From Talpa occidentalis (taxonomy: Eukaryota > Chordata > Mammalia > Eulipotyphla > Talpidae), in the NCBI RefSeq assembly GCF_014898055.3, contig NW_023605305.1:112068734-112132733 (forward strand): a stretch of 64,000 nucleotides of DNA. Reading direction: 5' to 3'. The position numbers were made by a program, and so were the translations under genes. The notes beneath the pieces are model-generated. The model did no database searches and had not been told where the DNA came from. It saw only the letters and a list, made by a program, of their open reading frames with translations. Positions within the stretch are counted from its first letter, which is position 1. Every line of letters starts with the position of its first letter. Shown here piece by piece: positions 46,552 to 58,840 of this stretch.

Positions 46552-46899
46552 CTCCAGTTTTATACTCAAGGTTGGCATTCCCCTTGCCTTTAGAGGTGAT
46601 GATGTGACATTTATAGGTGCCAGCATCTGTGAGTTGCACGTTTTTCAGCCTCAGAGAGGCATTGCCAACTACCACCTGGTCAGCAAACACTGCTGTCCGG
46701 CCCCGGAACATTTCATCCTGGTCTGACAGGTCATCTTTGCCTTCTTTGAACTCATGGACCAGGCCCAGAACACCTTCCTTCAGCCACTGTATCGCGATAT
46801 CAGAAAGTTTGATGTCAGGTTCAAAAGTGCAGCTCAGGATTCCATCCTCCCCGATGTTCCCAGCTGAGGTGAGAGTAGTGACTGTGATGGAGTGTCTTC
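46552..46899 (-). CDS. VTCN1: VTCN1 IgV-like domain exon
   Basis: VTCN1 (B7-H4) is a cell-surface B7 family ligand that inhibits T-cell activation; its receptor is not firmly established. This exon encodes RHSITVTTLTSAGNIGEDGI, LSCTFEPDIKLSDIAIQWLK, the LVHEFKEGKDDLSDQDEMF segment, GRTAVFADQVVVGNASLRLK and TDAGTYKCHIITSKGKGNAN. It has the IgV features: first cysteine in LSC, tryptophan of QWLK, and DAGTYKC with the second cysteine. It differs from human at only a few positions (e.g. YKCH for YKCY). Acceptor ATTGCAG, donor G|GTGAGT. Confidence 0.98.
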
Positions 46900-47164
46900 C
46901 TGCAATTCAGGGAGCAAGGGTCAATGCCAAGGGGAGCCTCAGAACTTCTGCCGTCAACCCCTTGGTTACTAAAAGCCAGAGACTTCTGTAGTAAATTGGA
47001 AATAAAGGAGAATAGGAGATGCATAAAAAGAAGATAACTTATATAAGAAGGAAAGAAAGAGCAAGAAGACACAACAGATTTGTCAAACATATTCATTTTT
47101 CAAGACCGGTTCCCTAAATCTTGAGAGACCTCAAGAAGAGGACATACTGGACCTGGAGTTTGAA

Positions 47165-47290
47165 GGGGAGCATTTAAGTCCTAGCCGTGTCACTTGATAG
47201 CTGTGTGAACTTGGAAAGTCATGTAACCTCTCTGGACTCAGAAAAATGAGTCTTACCTTGAAAGGTTCTTGTGAGGACATGATCAGATGG
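47165..47290 (+). repeat. MIR SINE
   Basis: TAGCTGTGTGAACTTGGAAA, GTAACCTCTCTGGACTCAG and CTTGTGAGGACATGATCAG follow MIR order. Confidence 0.7.
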
Positions 47291-48869
47291 CTGTGAGCTT
47301 TATTTGTAAACTGTAATCACAAGGTATTATTTAAGATATTATTATTATTATTATATTATAATCATTTAAGGTATTATTCTTGGTTAACCAGAGGTGGCAT
47401 AGAAGAGAAACCTAATGTTAACTAACTGTTGCTGGTAATTCTGAAGAATGCTAAACTCTAAAGTGCTGCTACTTTTATCTCCACTTGAATGATGACGAAA
47501 CCAAGGCTTAGAGAGCAGATAAGTGATTTGGTGAAAGTGACAGTGCTAACAATGGCATAATGAAGAATCGTACTTAATTAAACTGAGTTGATTTCTCCCT
47601 CAGATAGAAGTCAGCCCCCCTTCTCCAAACATCCCTCCTGTGGAAATATTACTTATGGTGCCAGCAGGGCCACGGCCTCTCCCCACTTACTCAGCCAGTA
47701 GCCCCTTCAGTCTGTGAAGGACTGACCAGCTATTCCTTCTGCACTGGAGGCTGCAGAGTGGGGATGCCCAAAGGGGCGATCACATTAGCTGAATCTTCGT
47801 CAGTGGCTCCTTCTCTGGTTTGGATGTGAAGCTAAGGAGAGGACAGGTCTTAGAGCTCAAGAGGAGAGTGGATAGACACGAAGAAGTGTGAGGGACAGAC
47901 CTTGAGAAAGAGGATTCCTCTTCCAATCTCTGAGTGTGTTTTCAACAAACACCTCCCATTAAACAGTCTGCACAAACCACTCCTTGCAGCCCCAAAGCCC
48001 AGTATGATGAGTCTCAGCTTCCTTCTAAGATGAAAGTTGGCCTTCTATCTTGAAGTGTTCCTGCTTCTCAAATTTGCCTCCATCCAACCCATTTCCCATG
48101 CATTCAGCTTTCAGGTTGGTCTTAAAGTCCATCTGAACATGTTCTTTTTCTAATTGGCAACCTTCTAGGTCTCCCAAGGGCTGGGGAGTAATGTTCGATT
48201 AACCAACGTGGCCTTCAAAGCTAAACACTGCCCGGCACATAGTAAATGTCCCATAGATAATAGCTCTCATTGCAACCTCTGCAGCCTCATTTACTGCATC
48301 CTTTCACAGCGATTTACTGATTTTCTGCTTTCATGGGAAAAGATGTAAGCAAAACATACTTGCTATTTTTTCAAATGTAAGAGATAAGCATTATGAAGGC
48401 AAAGGGTAATCCTTATCTTTAGAGAGTCCTGGCATCTGGCCTTCAAGGTTGGAGCTGGCTAGTGGGTCCTAGGCCTTCATAAAGCAGATGATGATAATGG
48501 ATGAGAGACAGAGCTAGGTGGATTTATATTAGAGAGAGAAAAAATTCTAGGGCAAATAGAGACAGCGGAAAAAAAAAAAAAAAACATGTTGGGCTGGGAG
48601 GACATTTTGGAGACTTCATCATGAGGAAGAAGACAAAGTTTGGAGTCGCTGCCACACATGGCCATTGATGCAGGAGATTCGGTAGGGAAATGATGAAAGA
48701 TTAATATGAAGTGTTGCTGCTGAATATAAATGCAACATAGCCTGTCCTCTGCCTTGGCATTTTCTTGAACACTGTTTTAAATATTTGATTTGCCTTTCAA
48801 TGATTTTTACTTGACAGGCTGATATCTAAGACATCCCAGGTCATGGAGATTATACAATTATACTATGCA

Positions 48870-49165
48870 TCTTCAACTCCTTGTTCATCTTGCACCTACA
48901 ATTTATAGTTCCCTCCTCTCCTTTATCACCAGTTATCCAAATCCCACTTCCACTCAAGGCTGTTCAGATGGCAGTCCTTGCATGAAACCTTTTTTGATCT
49001 GCCAAGGCAAAATTAATAGATGCTTTCTTTACTCCCCCTTAACACAGTCCTTCACTTTCATTACAGCGGCTGTCTTCCTCTTCCTTGTCTTAGTCAATCT
49101 CAGACACTAATTTGTAAGCTCTTCAAGGGCAGAAACTGTCTTAAACATATTTGTAAGTCCTATAA
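48870..49165 (+). repeat. Ancient L2 fragment
   Basis: CACTCAAGGCTGTTCAGATG, GTAAGCTCTTCAAGGGCAGA and AACTGTCTTAAAC resemble the L2 3' end. The LTR at 49171 begins immediately to its right, so it may have inserted into this L2. Confidence 0.55.
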
Positions 49166-49170
49166 AGCTG

Positions 49171-50080
49171 TGATGGCTAATTTTAGATGTCAGCTTGACT
49201 GGGCCCAGGGTGCCCGGACATTTGACCAATCGCTGTTCCGGTATTGCAGTGAGGACGTTTCTGGGTGAGATGAACATTTGAATCAGCAGACCACGCAAAG
49301 CAGATTGCACTCCCTCAGGTGTGTGGCATCATCCAATCAGTGGGAGCCCTCCATAGAACAAAGAAGCTGAGTAAGAGGGACCCCTGCATAAGAGGAAGGT
49401 GGCGCTCAAGACCAACTCCATGGTGGAGGGTGGAGCTTTCCAGACTCCACCCCCTAATAGTCTGCCAGAGTGATGGAGAATAGGGACCAGGCTTGGGCTT
49501 TGTGAGTTAATTGGCTGTGGAGTTGTGGTGCTGTGGAGAAGCTGCCAGTTTGCCACATGTGGCTTTGGCTTGGACACCGTTTCTGCTCAGTGGACACTAT
49601 CTGGGGTAGGACAGAAGGCATCTGGCCATGAGCACGCCAGCAATTTCTCTCTTTCTTCCTCCACTAGCTCTCCATTTTCTCACTCCCTGTGTAAATGAAT
49701 CCTATCATTGTTGTTTCTCCCCGGGGGTCTGGTTTTGAGTGGTAACCTGTAGATGTAAGTGTACAGGTGAGGACCCGCCAACTGGGTCAACTCGGCTGCC
49801 CCCGGTTAGCCCTGCTGCACTGCTCCCTGATGGCTTTGAGCTGGGACATCAGTCTTTTCCTGCCTTCAGATTCAAATGGCAGCATTGCTTCTTCTTAGGT
49901 GTTGGGCCTGCTGGCTCTGGGGCTCTCCTGGTTCTCAGATCTTTGGACTCAGACTGGAACTAAGCCATTGACCCTCGCGGGTGGGTCTTTAGCTTGCTGA
50001 CTGCAGACGTTGGGACTTTTCAACCTCCAGATTCATGTGAGTCAGTTCCTTTGTTTCTCTGGAGAACACGGATTAATACA
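49171..50080 (+). mobile_element. ERVL/MaLR-type LTR, degenerate
   Basis: Starts TGATGGCTAATTTTAGATGT then CAGCTTGACTGGGCCCAGGG, with TCATCCAATCAGTGGGAG. It ends with GTTTCTCTGGAGAACACGGA and TTAATACA, the typical start and end of an old mammalian ERVL-class LTR. At 910 bp it is longer than I expect for such an LTR, suggesting an insertion at about 49380-49830. Confidence 0.6.
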
Positions 50081-50985
50081 GTTTTGCTACTTGGAGTGGG
50101 GTGCTGCTGTAATAAATACCTGTGCAGGTGGGAGACTTTGGAACAGGGTGAAGACTTTTGAGATGCACATTAGAAACATGGATGTTAAGGGTGATTCTGG
50201 TGGAATGTCAGGCAGAAATGAGGACTATGTAATGGGAAAGGCAACTGTTGTTATAAAGTAGTGAAGAATACGGTTGAACTAGTGTTTTGTGGAATGTTTA
50301 GCTTGTAAATGGATATTTAATTGAGATTTCTAAGAGCAGGGTGTTGTTGAAGGAGTGACTTGGTTATTCTTGAATGCTTTATAGTAAAATGTGGGGAAGG
50401 TAAGAGATGCATTGAAGGAGGGATTGTTAAGCAAAAGGGAATCATGACTTAAGGGTTTGGAAAACCACGCCTATCCATATTGCAAACAAATGAAAAAGTT
50501 CTGAAGAGAACATGAAGGATATGTTTGAACAGCCACTTAATAAGGAGATTGTAGGTGCAAGCTATGGACTTAATCAGCATCCTCAGGAGAGGCCAGGATA
50601 GATGGGCCAGATCAGCAGAAACACTGCCAGCTGGGGACAGAAAAGTGAAAAGTAAACAGTGAAGAGAGGAAGGTTGTCAGACTTCTTAGAGCTTCTAGGA
50701 CTGGACCATAGAGTTACTCAGTTATGAATTCAGAAAAGGGTAGAAAATGATCCTGGAGATGATTCAGAGACCACCAGGGCTGTCTCCTGGGTTTCAGAGC
50801 GAGATGGGGGAGGGCAAGTCATCACCTCTGTTTTAAGTAGCCAGAGGATCTCTGATGGAAGCTTTAGACTGGGGGCCACCTGAAACTGAGGGGGGGGGGA
50901 TTTCTAGCCTCCAGAACTGTGAGAAAATTAATTTCTGTTATGTAAGCATCTGGGTTGTTATAGTAGCCTAAGAAAACTAAGAGAA
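50081..50985 (+). mobile_element. Degenerate MaLR-like internal region and LTR-like tail
   Basis: Directly after the LTR comes TACTTGGAGTGGGGTGCTGC then TGTAATAAATACC, like the start of ERVL/MaLR interiors. At 50904-50985 an LTR-like end appears (AGCCTCCAGAACTGTGAGAA). No intact gag, pol or env frame is present. Old and non-coding. Confidence 0.5.
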
Positions 50986-51008
50986 GTGCCTATTAGTATG
51001 TTACTACA

Positions 51009-51036
51009 GTGAATGAATAAATGAATGAATGAATGG
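51009..51036. repeat. AATG tetranucleotide repeat
   Basis: About six units of (A)ATGA/AATA. Confidence 0.8.
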
Positions 51037-51989
51037 AAATCAGTAGAAAACAAGGCACTGTTTGAGATGATGGTTTTAGACAAATGATTGTGGGACTAAG
51101 TAGTGTTTGGCAGGAGCACCACCTCTCAATTCTGTGGAAATGTGAATCCTGGAAAAGGAAAGCAGTGAAAATACAGAGAAATTCTCAATAAAATCATGCA
51201 GAAAATGTAACTGTGTTAAAGCAAGGGTAAATTGGATTGTAGTTTATAAAGTGCCATTAAAGTTGAATTGAAAAATTACTTTTCTGAAAAAAAGTACATG
51301 ATTAACACAGTTTATGGAGAGAATGAAATGGTAATGACATATCTTAGTTCAGTAATTGTGCTACTAAATTAATTTTAATGCGTTGGCCTCGAGCCCACAG
51401 GTAGGGAATTTGTTGAAATATCTCTTCGAGAACCTGATGATTTAAAGTAGGCAGCTGTGGAGTGCCCTGGGGGCCCTCTGCAGGCTTTCGCCCATTTAAG
51501 ACTGTGTTAAAGAAGTGGCAGATGGAGTGAGTGTAATGTCAATTAAGCCCCCTCCTCCACATCAATTAAAAGGAGAAATAAAAGTCAGCGAGAGTGTAAA
51601 CCATGAACCTAGCTATTGCTTTGCACCCAGAAGACAACAAATATTTATTTGTTAGGTAACTAAGTGATGGTTAAAAGTGACAACATGACATTTAATTTGC
51701 AAGCAGCAACACATAAATATTGCTCCTCACAAAAAAAAATGTGCATTCAAACTTGCAAACAGATATTGGCCATGGAGCTCAGTTGTAGGAAAAGGTCTGC
51801 CTGATGTCTCTCCAGGTCTGTTAGCCACCAGGGGCTCTTGTGTGAGTTGGCGAGTGGAGGACAAGAGGGCTTGAGGAGATGGGTCAGGGGCAGCTCTCTC
51901 TTGCTATGGAATCCTGAGAACCTGAACAGGCACAGATTTTGAAGGACTTCGTTGACCTCCATCAAACCTCTTTAAAGTTGGAAACCCGG

Positions 51990-52260
51990 AGCCTCCCTGG
52001 TGGCACAAGGGGTTAAAAGCACCACACTATGACACTATCCGGCAGCCTCTGCAGCATGAGTTTGACTCCTGGCCGGCCAGGGAGCTGCCCACATGGTGCA
52101 GCAGACTCGCCTGTCTTGCCTGCTGCTCCCCTCAGCAGTGTATCTCAGTCCGTCTGCCTGTTCTGTTCCCCACTCTGTCTCTGGTAAATAGATTCTCACC
52201 CCCCACACCTCTGGCCTGTACTCCAGTTCTTATATGCATAAATAATGAATCTTTAAAAAA
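51990..52260 (+). repeat. tRNA-derived SINE, plus strand
   Basis: Full-length copy, head GCCTCCCTGGTGGCACAAGG, tail AATAATGAATCTTTAAAAA. The 16-bp target-site duplication AAAGTTGG(A/C)AACC(C/T)GG is at 51974-51989 and 52261-52276. Confidence 0.92.
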
Positions 52261-52814
52261 AAAGTTGGCAACCTGGGCCACTTCTGAGACCACTTCTCCA
52301 GCTCCTTAGGGCTCATTACCTTCACCACGCTGGTCTGACTGGGAAAGAGGAGTTAGCGAGGGGAGCAAGCCAGCCCCCAGCCATTGTTTTCCCACAGGGA
52401 GAGCGTTTCCCACTGCCTACTCCGTGTGAGCTGGCGTGTCTTGGGAGGTGAGCTGCGGTGACACAAGACAGGGATTCTTGACAGAATTGATGCACCGCCA
52501 CTCAGTAAAACCTGGAAAACACATTTCCTGTAGATTCTAGCACAGAGAGCATACCGGGAGGCCGCAGCCATGGTCACCCAGCATCTACTGGACTCCAGCT
52601 CTCCAGAGGACATTGCAGCTTAAACATGGGAGGTGCCCCTGCACAAGGCTTGCAGAGAAGAGAGCAGAGCCTGGGGTAGCAGCTGCTCCTGCGAAGTTTG
52701 AGGGGCCACTGGGCGAGGCTAGATGAGGATGCAGGAGCCACGCATGAAGCAACAGCTGACCCCGGTGTTCGAGCACATAGCACAGGCCCCCATGACTCAT
52801 GTCCCAGCTCTGCC

Positions 52815-52975
52815 CCTGCTGGATATGTGACTCGGGCAACTTTTCTGACTTCTTTATTCCACAAGTCTTTTCATCTCAAAAATGGGGATGTGGCTACTAC
52901 TATGGCTCCCTCAGAGTCTCTCTGAAGTGCACTCAATGATGCCAGGCAGGTGATGTGCCTAATGTAGAAACTGAC
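52815..52975 (+). repeat. MIR SINE
   Basis: GACTCGGGCAACTTTTCTGA, TTTCATCTCAAAAATGGGGA and a degenerate 3' part are MIR-like. Confidence 0.6.
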
Positions 52976-53694
52976 TTGTTAAAATAAACCTTAAATCTCT
53001 GATTTAAGTGGTCAGAGCCCAGGGGAACGAACACGTCTCTAGGGGGTTTGCTTGTAGTGATTCATGTTAAGCCTGATAACCAAGAAAGGGAGGAATGGCT
53101 GCTGTGTCCACTTTAAGAATCAGGGCAAAGCAGGACATGAGATGAAAGGCCTGAAGTCCTGGTCCAGCAGGTAGGAGCCAGAGTCAGAATGGGCCTACCT
53201 GGCACTGAGCACTTCCTACCTACCACGTGCTGGGGTCAGGTGGGGTCAGGTGGCGGAGCGCCTGCCCAACAAAACCACACCCACTCCTCACGACAGAATA
53301 AACACAATGAGAAAGCATAAAATAAGTGGAAGAAAAAGCTCACTGCTGTTTATTTCCTCAGATGACTTCACTTCAAAAAACTATAAATTCTTTCCACAAA
53401 ATTTGCTCAATGCACCTCTTAGTGCCATAAGCACATGCCTGATGGGTTTATCCAGTGTCTGGCGATGGAGCATTCAAGAAGGAAATATATACATAAATAA
53501 ATAAATGCAATAGAAAAAAATAAAGAAGGCAGGGTGTTGTCTTCCTGCCGGGCTCCCCAGCCTCAGAGAAGGCCTGCCCCCATGTGGCCAGGATGGGGTG
53601 CACATTTTAGGAGTTCTATGACTGTATTCATAACAGAAAGTTATTAATGGCACTGACACCATACATAAGATCAATATAATTATCAATATAAATA

Positions 53695-53880
53695 GCAGCA
53701 GCAACCATTTATTACACACGTGTCAGGTGCTTCATGTAAAATCCACAATAATCCCGATTATTTTGCCAGTGAGGAAACTGATTCTGGAAAGTGAAGTTAA
53801 ATCCCAAAGGATATACAGTTAGTGTCACACCTGAGGTGAGGCCCTGTCTGTCAGATTCCTAAGCTCCTCTTTTACACAGA
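53695..53880 (-). repeat. MIR SINE
   Basis: Antisense MIR: CCATTTATTACACACGTGTC, GCCAGTGAGGAAACTGATTC, GTGTCACACCTGAGG. Confidence 0.6.
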
Positions 53881-54274
53881 GCTGCTAGACGGCCCCCGGT
53901 GTGGGAGTGTTGGCCCAGGGGCCTTCCACAGCCTCTCCTGCCCTCTCCATGGGTCATCCATGGAGACTGTCCTGCCAGGGATTTGTGGACAACCCGTGAC
54001 CTCTTCAAAACCATCCATCTCAATTGCATTATATGCTTTATAGAATCCACACTTAGAACTTGTCAGGAATTGGCTGGCTCTCAGGAGGTGATATATAGGC
54101 CTCAGGAAAGTTATACAGAAATAGAACATTTTTCCCCCCTGTATTTGGAAATATCTTTAAGTCTTTAAAAGCTGTATCTCAGGAATAATACCTGCAGAGC
54201 GAAGCAGAAAACACTTGTCTGGCACAGTCTGCCTGAATCTTATCAGGACAGGGTGGGAGGGAGCAAAGCGGGGT

Positions 54275-54339
54275 CTAGAAGCAAGTTATCAGGGTCTGAA
54301 ACACCACAGTGCCCACCTGCTAGCTGTGTGGCCCCTTGG

Positions 54340-54377
<38 letters not shown>

Positions 54378-54490
54378 GACACTTTCTCATTAGGACACAG
54401 AAGTATATCTGCCTCCTATTTGTTGTGAGTGGTAAATCAAACGATGCATGCAAAGTTATTTAGCACTGCGAGGGGAATATAGAAAAGACT
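54275..54490 (+). repeat. MIR with internal CA microsatellite
   Basis: CTGCTAGCTGTGTGGCCCC is MIR-like; the expected continuation is displaced by a (CA)n tract at 54342-54376. Confidence 0.55.
54342..54376. repeat. CA microsatellite
   Basis: GCGCGC followed by about 15 CA units, likely polymorphic. Confidence 0.92.
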
Positions 54491-54618
54491 CCATCTCATC
54501 ACTGTTATCACCACCATCACTACCATTACCTACTTGATATTGTTGCCTTAATGTCATTGTCTTATGTATTAGGCTATCTGACATTGTATTGAATGGATTT
54601 AACGTGTGATAATATGCT

Positions 54619-54653
54619 CTTCTATAAAAAGGGTTATGGCCTTTTTATAGAAG
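54619..54653. repeat. Perfect hairpin, 14-bp arms, 7-nt loop
   Basis: CTTCTATAAAAAGG and its exact reverse complement CCTTTTTATAGAAG flank GTTATGG. It could be a terminal part of a small inverted-repeat element or a chance palindrome. Confidence 0.85.
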
Positions 54654-55469
54654 TAATTGAGAAAAATCTAACTAGTGTTAAACTAATGAATAACCCATTT
54701 TATCCAAAAATAACCAGCATTTATCCCGTGTAAAGGAAAGAAGGCAAAACAAAATGAAAAAAACACCCTCTTTTTTGATGGCATGGTTTTAATATGATTA
54801 GTGGTACATTCCTAGATATTGTGGACTAATTTGTATCTCGTTATTTAGCTCTCCGTGCATCCACCTCTTTGTCCATTTAAAAAGCACTTAAGGAGAACCC
54901 TCTGCTTCAAGGAACTCAGCTAAGTGCTTGAGATTTCCATAGCTTTGCAACAGGGAGGGGTATTAATAGTAAGTGTTGACTGTCACCGGGAAGCTGTGAC
55001 AACGTGAGTGTTCCTGCTGGGCTGGGCAGCATCACTGCCTACCAGAAGAACTCCACACGGACTCTGATACTACACAAGTTAGCCCTCGGCCCCAAAAGGG
55101 TTAGTCACCAAGACTTAGAATGAAGGACAAACATGAGGATTTTAACTCAAGGTGGTATATAAGATCAAGAATAAGGAAAATCACTATGGGAAAGCATTAG
55201 TAAAGAAGGCACCAAAATGTATATATTAATATTTTTAAATGTGGGTCCCAAATATTTGCTTTGCCAATATTTTATTTCTACAAATACATATTTAAATGTA
55301 TAACTGCCGTTATAATGCATACACTTTATGTGTGTTATGCTTCAATGCATAATGAATATTTTAGTGTACATAGAGCATACATACATAAAAATGTACACAC
55401 CATGACTGCAGCTTGTGAAATCAGCACAGCTTCATCTCACTGAACCATCACTCACACATAAACCCAGGA

Positions 55470-55860
55470 TTTTATAGTCCGAGCCATACCTCCATGCACC
55501 CTCCTCCTGGCTAACCTTTCACTCTTTCCAAGGTAATAACCTTTTTTTTTTCCCCTTCAAACATCAGAGATTCATTTGTCTGTTTTTGAGCTTTATATAC
55601 ATGGAATTATCCAGCATATGCCATTTTGCGTCTGGCTCTGTTGTGCGATATTTCTCATATGAAAATGTGCTCAGTCTTTACAGTCACCAGGAAACAAAAA
55701 TAAAATTCACAACAGGATTCTACAATATCAGTGTTGGTGAGGCACCAAGCACTGGATCTCCCCAACACTGCTGGTGAAAAGCAAATTGCTGAGTCACTTT
55801 GGAAAAGCGAATGGTAGTGTCTACTAAAAACTACTTACTGGCTTTCTGAACACACCCTTT
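55470..55860. mobile_element. Old L1 remnants
   Basis: An antisense 3'-end-like piece (TTATATACATGGAATTATCC, about 55560-55660) abuts a plus-oriented ORF2 piece (ACAATATCAGTGTTGGTGAG, about 55690-55860), so this is a rearranged old copy. Confidence 0.5.
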
Positions 55861-56157
55861 GGTGAAGTGCTTATTTGAAGATACTAGAGGAGTAATTAAA
55901 TGACAGCAAAGTAAAGCAGGAGGAGAGACATTCATGAAGATGAAAGGCACAATTAAGTAGGAAACAAATCAGAGAAAGTATAAATAGAAACCTGATCCAT
56001 TCAAAGCAATTATAATGAGAATAGCACCTTGTAAACCTGTTTTATGATGAGAAAGAACAAGAGTAAGAGGGAGCCTGGATGACCCATGAAATGTCCATGA
56101 TTAAGAAAGGAAATAGAAAAAATAATGTAAGAAGAAAACAAGTTATGAAAGATTATA

Positions 56158-56700
56158 AAAGATTCTGAACTAGTGAGTTCAGAAACAGATTCCATATACA
56201 ATTGGATACTTGATTTTATGATAAAAGTGACACTGACGAGAAGTGCTGATAAGGACAGTGTTTTCAATAAATGTTTCTGGGTCAACTGGAAAATCACACA
56301 GAACACAGAAAATGTGAATGTCACCAGTGATCTCGCAGCAGGCACAGAATTGATTCTAGATGCTTTAGAGATGGAAATATGAAAGGCGAACCAATAAAGC
56401 TCCTACAAGATAACCTAGAAGAAAATATTCATGACCTTGGAATAGGGAACAATTTCTTAAAGAGACTCCAAAAACTCCAGGTATAAAGAAAAAGGTTTAT
56501 AAAATTAAAAACATCTGCTCATGGAAAGACATCAAAGGAGTAAAGAAGCAAGACAGAATCGAAGAAATTTAGCAATACGTGTAACCAAATTGCATCCAGA
56601 ATAAAGAATTCTTACAAATCAAAAAGAAAATGACAGGGAATTTTAAAAAAATGCAAGACAAAAATACACATATTTTTGACAGCAAAGAAGAGGGACAGAA
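56158..56700 (+). mobile_element. Old L1 ORF2 remnant
   Basis: AATAAATGTTTCTGGGTCAA, CAATAAAGCTCCTACAAGAT, CATGACCTTGGAATAGG and CCAGAATAAAGAATTCTTAC correspond to late ORF2. Many stops and indels. Confidence 0.7.
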
Positions 56701-56982
56701 TGTTGATGTCTTTCCTAGGCAAACACATCTACAATGAATTTTCTTGGTTTAGGCCTTGGGACCACTGTGGAGTGGCAGCTACCCACCCTGGGGGAGAGTG
56801 ACAGAGAAAGGCAGCTGGAACTATAAAAACTGCAGCTATAAAGTGACAGCTTTGGCCGCAGACCTAGTTAAAATAAATGAGTTGACTTCAATCAGGAGGT
56901 TGAAGGGAAACAGCAAACAACTTGCCTCGGAGCACACACAGCTGCTGGCATCACTCAGTGTCTTAATTAAAGTGACATCCAG

Positions 56983-57130
56983 GTTTCCTCCCCCCCGCCA
57001 GGTGAAGTCCCCATAGAGTTTCCTTCCCCAAGGCACCCGTGCGCCATCACCTCATTCCCCTGTGCTCCTTCCTCCCTCTGATCTTAAAAATGAACAATGA
57101 TGTAATATATATATATACATTAAAAAAATG
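56983..57130 (+). mobile_element. Short L1 tail with apparent 5' inversion
   Basis: The stretch at about 57000-57086 matches the antisense L1 3' UTR seen at 12955-13055 (CACCCGTGCGCCATCACC, CTGTGCTCCTTCCTCC). It is followed at 57087 by the sense tail AAAAATGAACAATGATGTAA with a TA run and A tract. Confidence 0.65.
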
Positions 57131-57829
57131 AAGAGGATTTATTGTTACTTTCTGTTTAAAAGGATAATGTGATTGTGTTTAAAAATAATAAAACTACAGG
57201 AAGAAATGAATATTTGGAATATCCAAATTTCCACTATCCAGAGATGATTATTAACATCTCAATGCTAATAGGGTAAAACATCTGCTAGTGTTTGTATGGA
57301 CACACATACAATTATGAATAAATGGGGTCATACTATTAAAAAGCAATAATAAAGTGACCTCCAGGAGAGACGCTTTGGAGACATGTCTACACCGAAGGGG
57401 GAAGAGAAGCTTCTCCTACAGCTGACACCGGAGCTGCGCTTGGACACTCACCATCTGCGCCTCGATGGCATCTGTTTCCGACACGGAGCAGCTGTGTTCT
57501 CCTTACCGAAGGCCCCGACCAACCCAAGACAAACCCAAGAGAGCTGCAGCCTCACTCGCCACCCCAGGAACATTCCAGCACAGACAAACACTCACATGTG
57601 ACTCAACCTCGTGGTGATGGGGATGTGAGTCTCTGTTCTATAAACAAGGGGGCTGGGAGTTCAGTGGCTCATGTGACACGAGCACAGTCAACTCAGAGAA
57701 CTCAGCGCCCTGCTCTGAAATTTTCTGGGTCTAAGCCCCCAGGGCTCTTTCTTGCTGCCACAGTGAGTGATAATAGGGCACTTATTGGTGAGGGCTGAAT
57801 GGATCACGGTAAAGCAAGAACCCACATAC

Positions 57830-57894
57830 CTGAAATACCAAACCCGATGATGAGGGCAATTGCTCCAGCCAGAATAAAGATGATGCTAATAACG
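57830..57894 (-). CDS. VTCN1: VTCN1 leader exon
   Basis: Encodes VISIIFILAGAIALIIGFGIS, the hydrophobic core of the B7-H4 signal peptide (human: IISIIIILAGAIALIIGFGIS). The first base completes a serine codon from the preceding exon. Acceptor CTCCCTAG, donor TTTCAG|GTATGT. With the expected 32-nt first coding exon the protein would be 282 residues, as in human. That exon was not found to the right within the window. Confidence 0.94.
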
Positions 57895-57898
57895 CTAG

Positions 57899-57928
57899 GG
57901 AGAGAGAGAGGAAGAGAGAGAGAGGAAG
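57899..57928. repeat. GA-rich simple repeat at exon border
   Basis: GAGAGAGAGAGG units. On the gene strand this is the CT tract immediately upstream of the leader-exon acceptor, so it doubles as the polypyrimidine tract. Confidence 0.8.
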
Positions 57929-58639
57929 TTACTTCTCCATTCCGTTTGACACGCGGCTCGCCAGCAGGGTGCTCACCTGGCATTTGTGAGAGGTGCGGCA
58001 GAAACCACCTCAGCTTTTTCTCCAAGATAAGCCCCCTCCTAGAGACGGGCATTTTAGAAAGGAGCCCCAGCAATTCCTTCCCTGTCCCCTTGGGGCACTC
58101 AGGCAGGTGACGAGGGTGATGTTTATATGACGGTGGCTCATTGACCTTCCTCCTTCCGGATTAGGGAAGACTCCCCAGAATGTTGGAGACAATGGATGCC
58201 ATCTCTGTGATGCCAGGTGCCACGTGCACGAAACTGGCTCCACACTCAGCACCTGGTATCACTGACTGTTCCTCCTAGTCTTAATCTCCCTGTCTCCTTC
58301 CATGGACTTGAAACACCACGGCCGGCAACAGTCCTGGCTGCACTTCGTGCCACTGATACCGCCTCCACTGACCCTGGGGGCCCCAAAGGAATTTGTTTTC
58401 TCTTATCAAAAAAGTAAATAAAAAAGTGAACTTTCTGCTTATTATAGAAAGTTCAGAAAATGCAAGTGAACCAAAATAGGATAATAAAATCAAGCATTGG
58501 TACAATTCCATCCCCCAGACATTACCACTGTCAGCTTCTTGACCTGCATCTTGCAGCTTCTCAATGAAAAGATTAATAAGTAGCGTTTGGGAATAAGCAA
58601 ACAAGGAAGTATATTCTATTCGCCGAACACCAGAACTGT

Positions 58640-58840
58640 GTGGCAGACTGTTCTAGGCACCATTTACAGGTCATGGCATTTATCCAGTCGGTCAACTTAG
58701 AGGTAAACAAATTCATCTCCATTTTACAGGAAATGACACAGGAAAATGAAGTTTCTCCCCTAAATTCACACAATTGGTCAGTGGCAGAACTGGGATTAGA
58801 ATCTGCCTCCTGTGTCTGCACTCCACTGCCTCTCAAGGGT
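58640..58840 (-). repeat. MIR SINE
   Basis: CATCTCCATTTTACAGGAAA, GGTCAGTGGCAGAACTGGGA and TTAGAATCTGCCTCC are antisense MIR. Confidence 0.75.

Larger units (their letters stand above)
46900..57829 (-). other. VTCN1: Large VTCN1 intron between leader and IgV exons
   Basis: 10.9 kb of repeat-rich DNA: MIR (47165-47290, 52815-52975, 53695-53880, 54275-54490), L2 (48870-49165), an ERVL/MaLR-like element (49171-50985), a SINE (51990-52260), and L1 remnants (55470-57130). No additional coding exon recognised. Confidence 0.75.
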
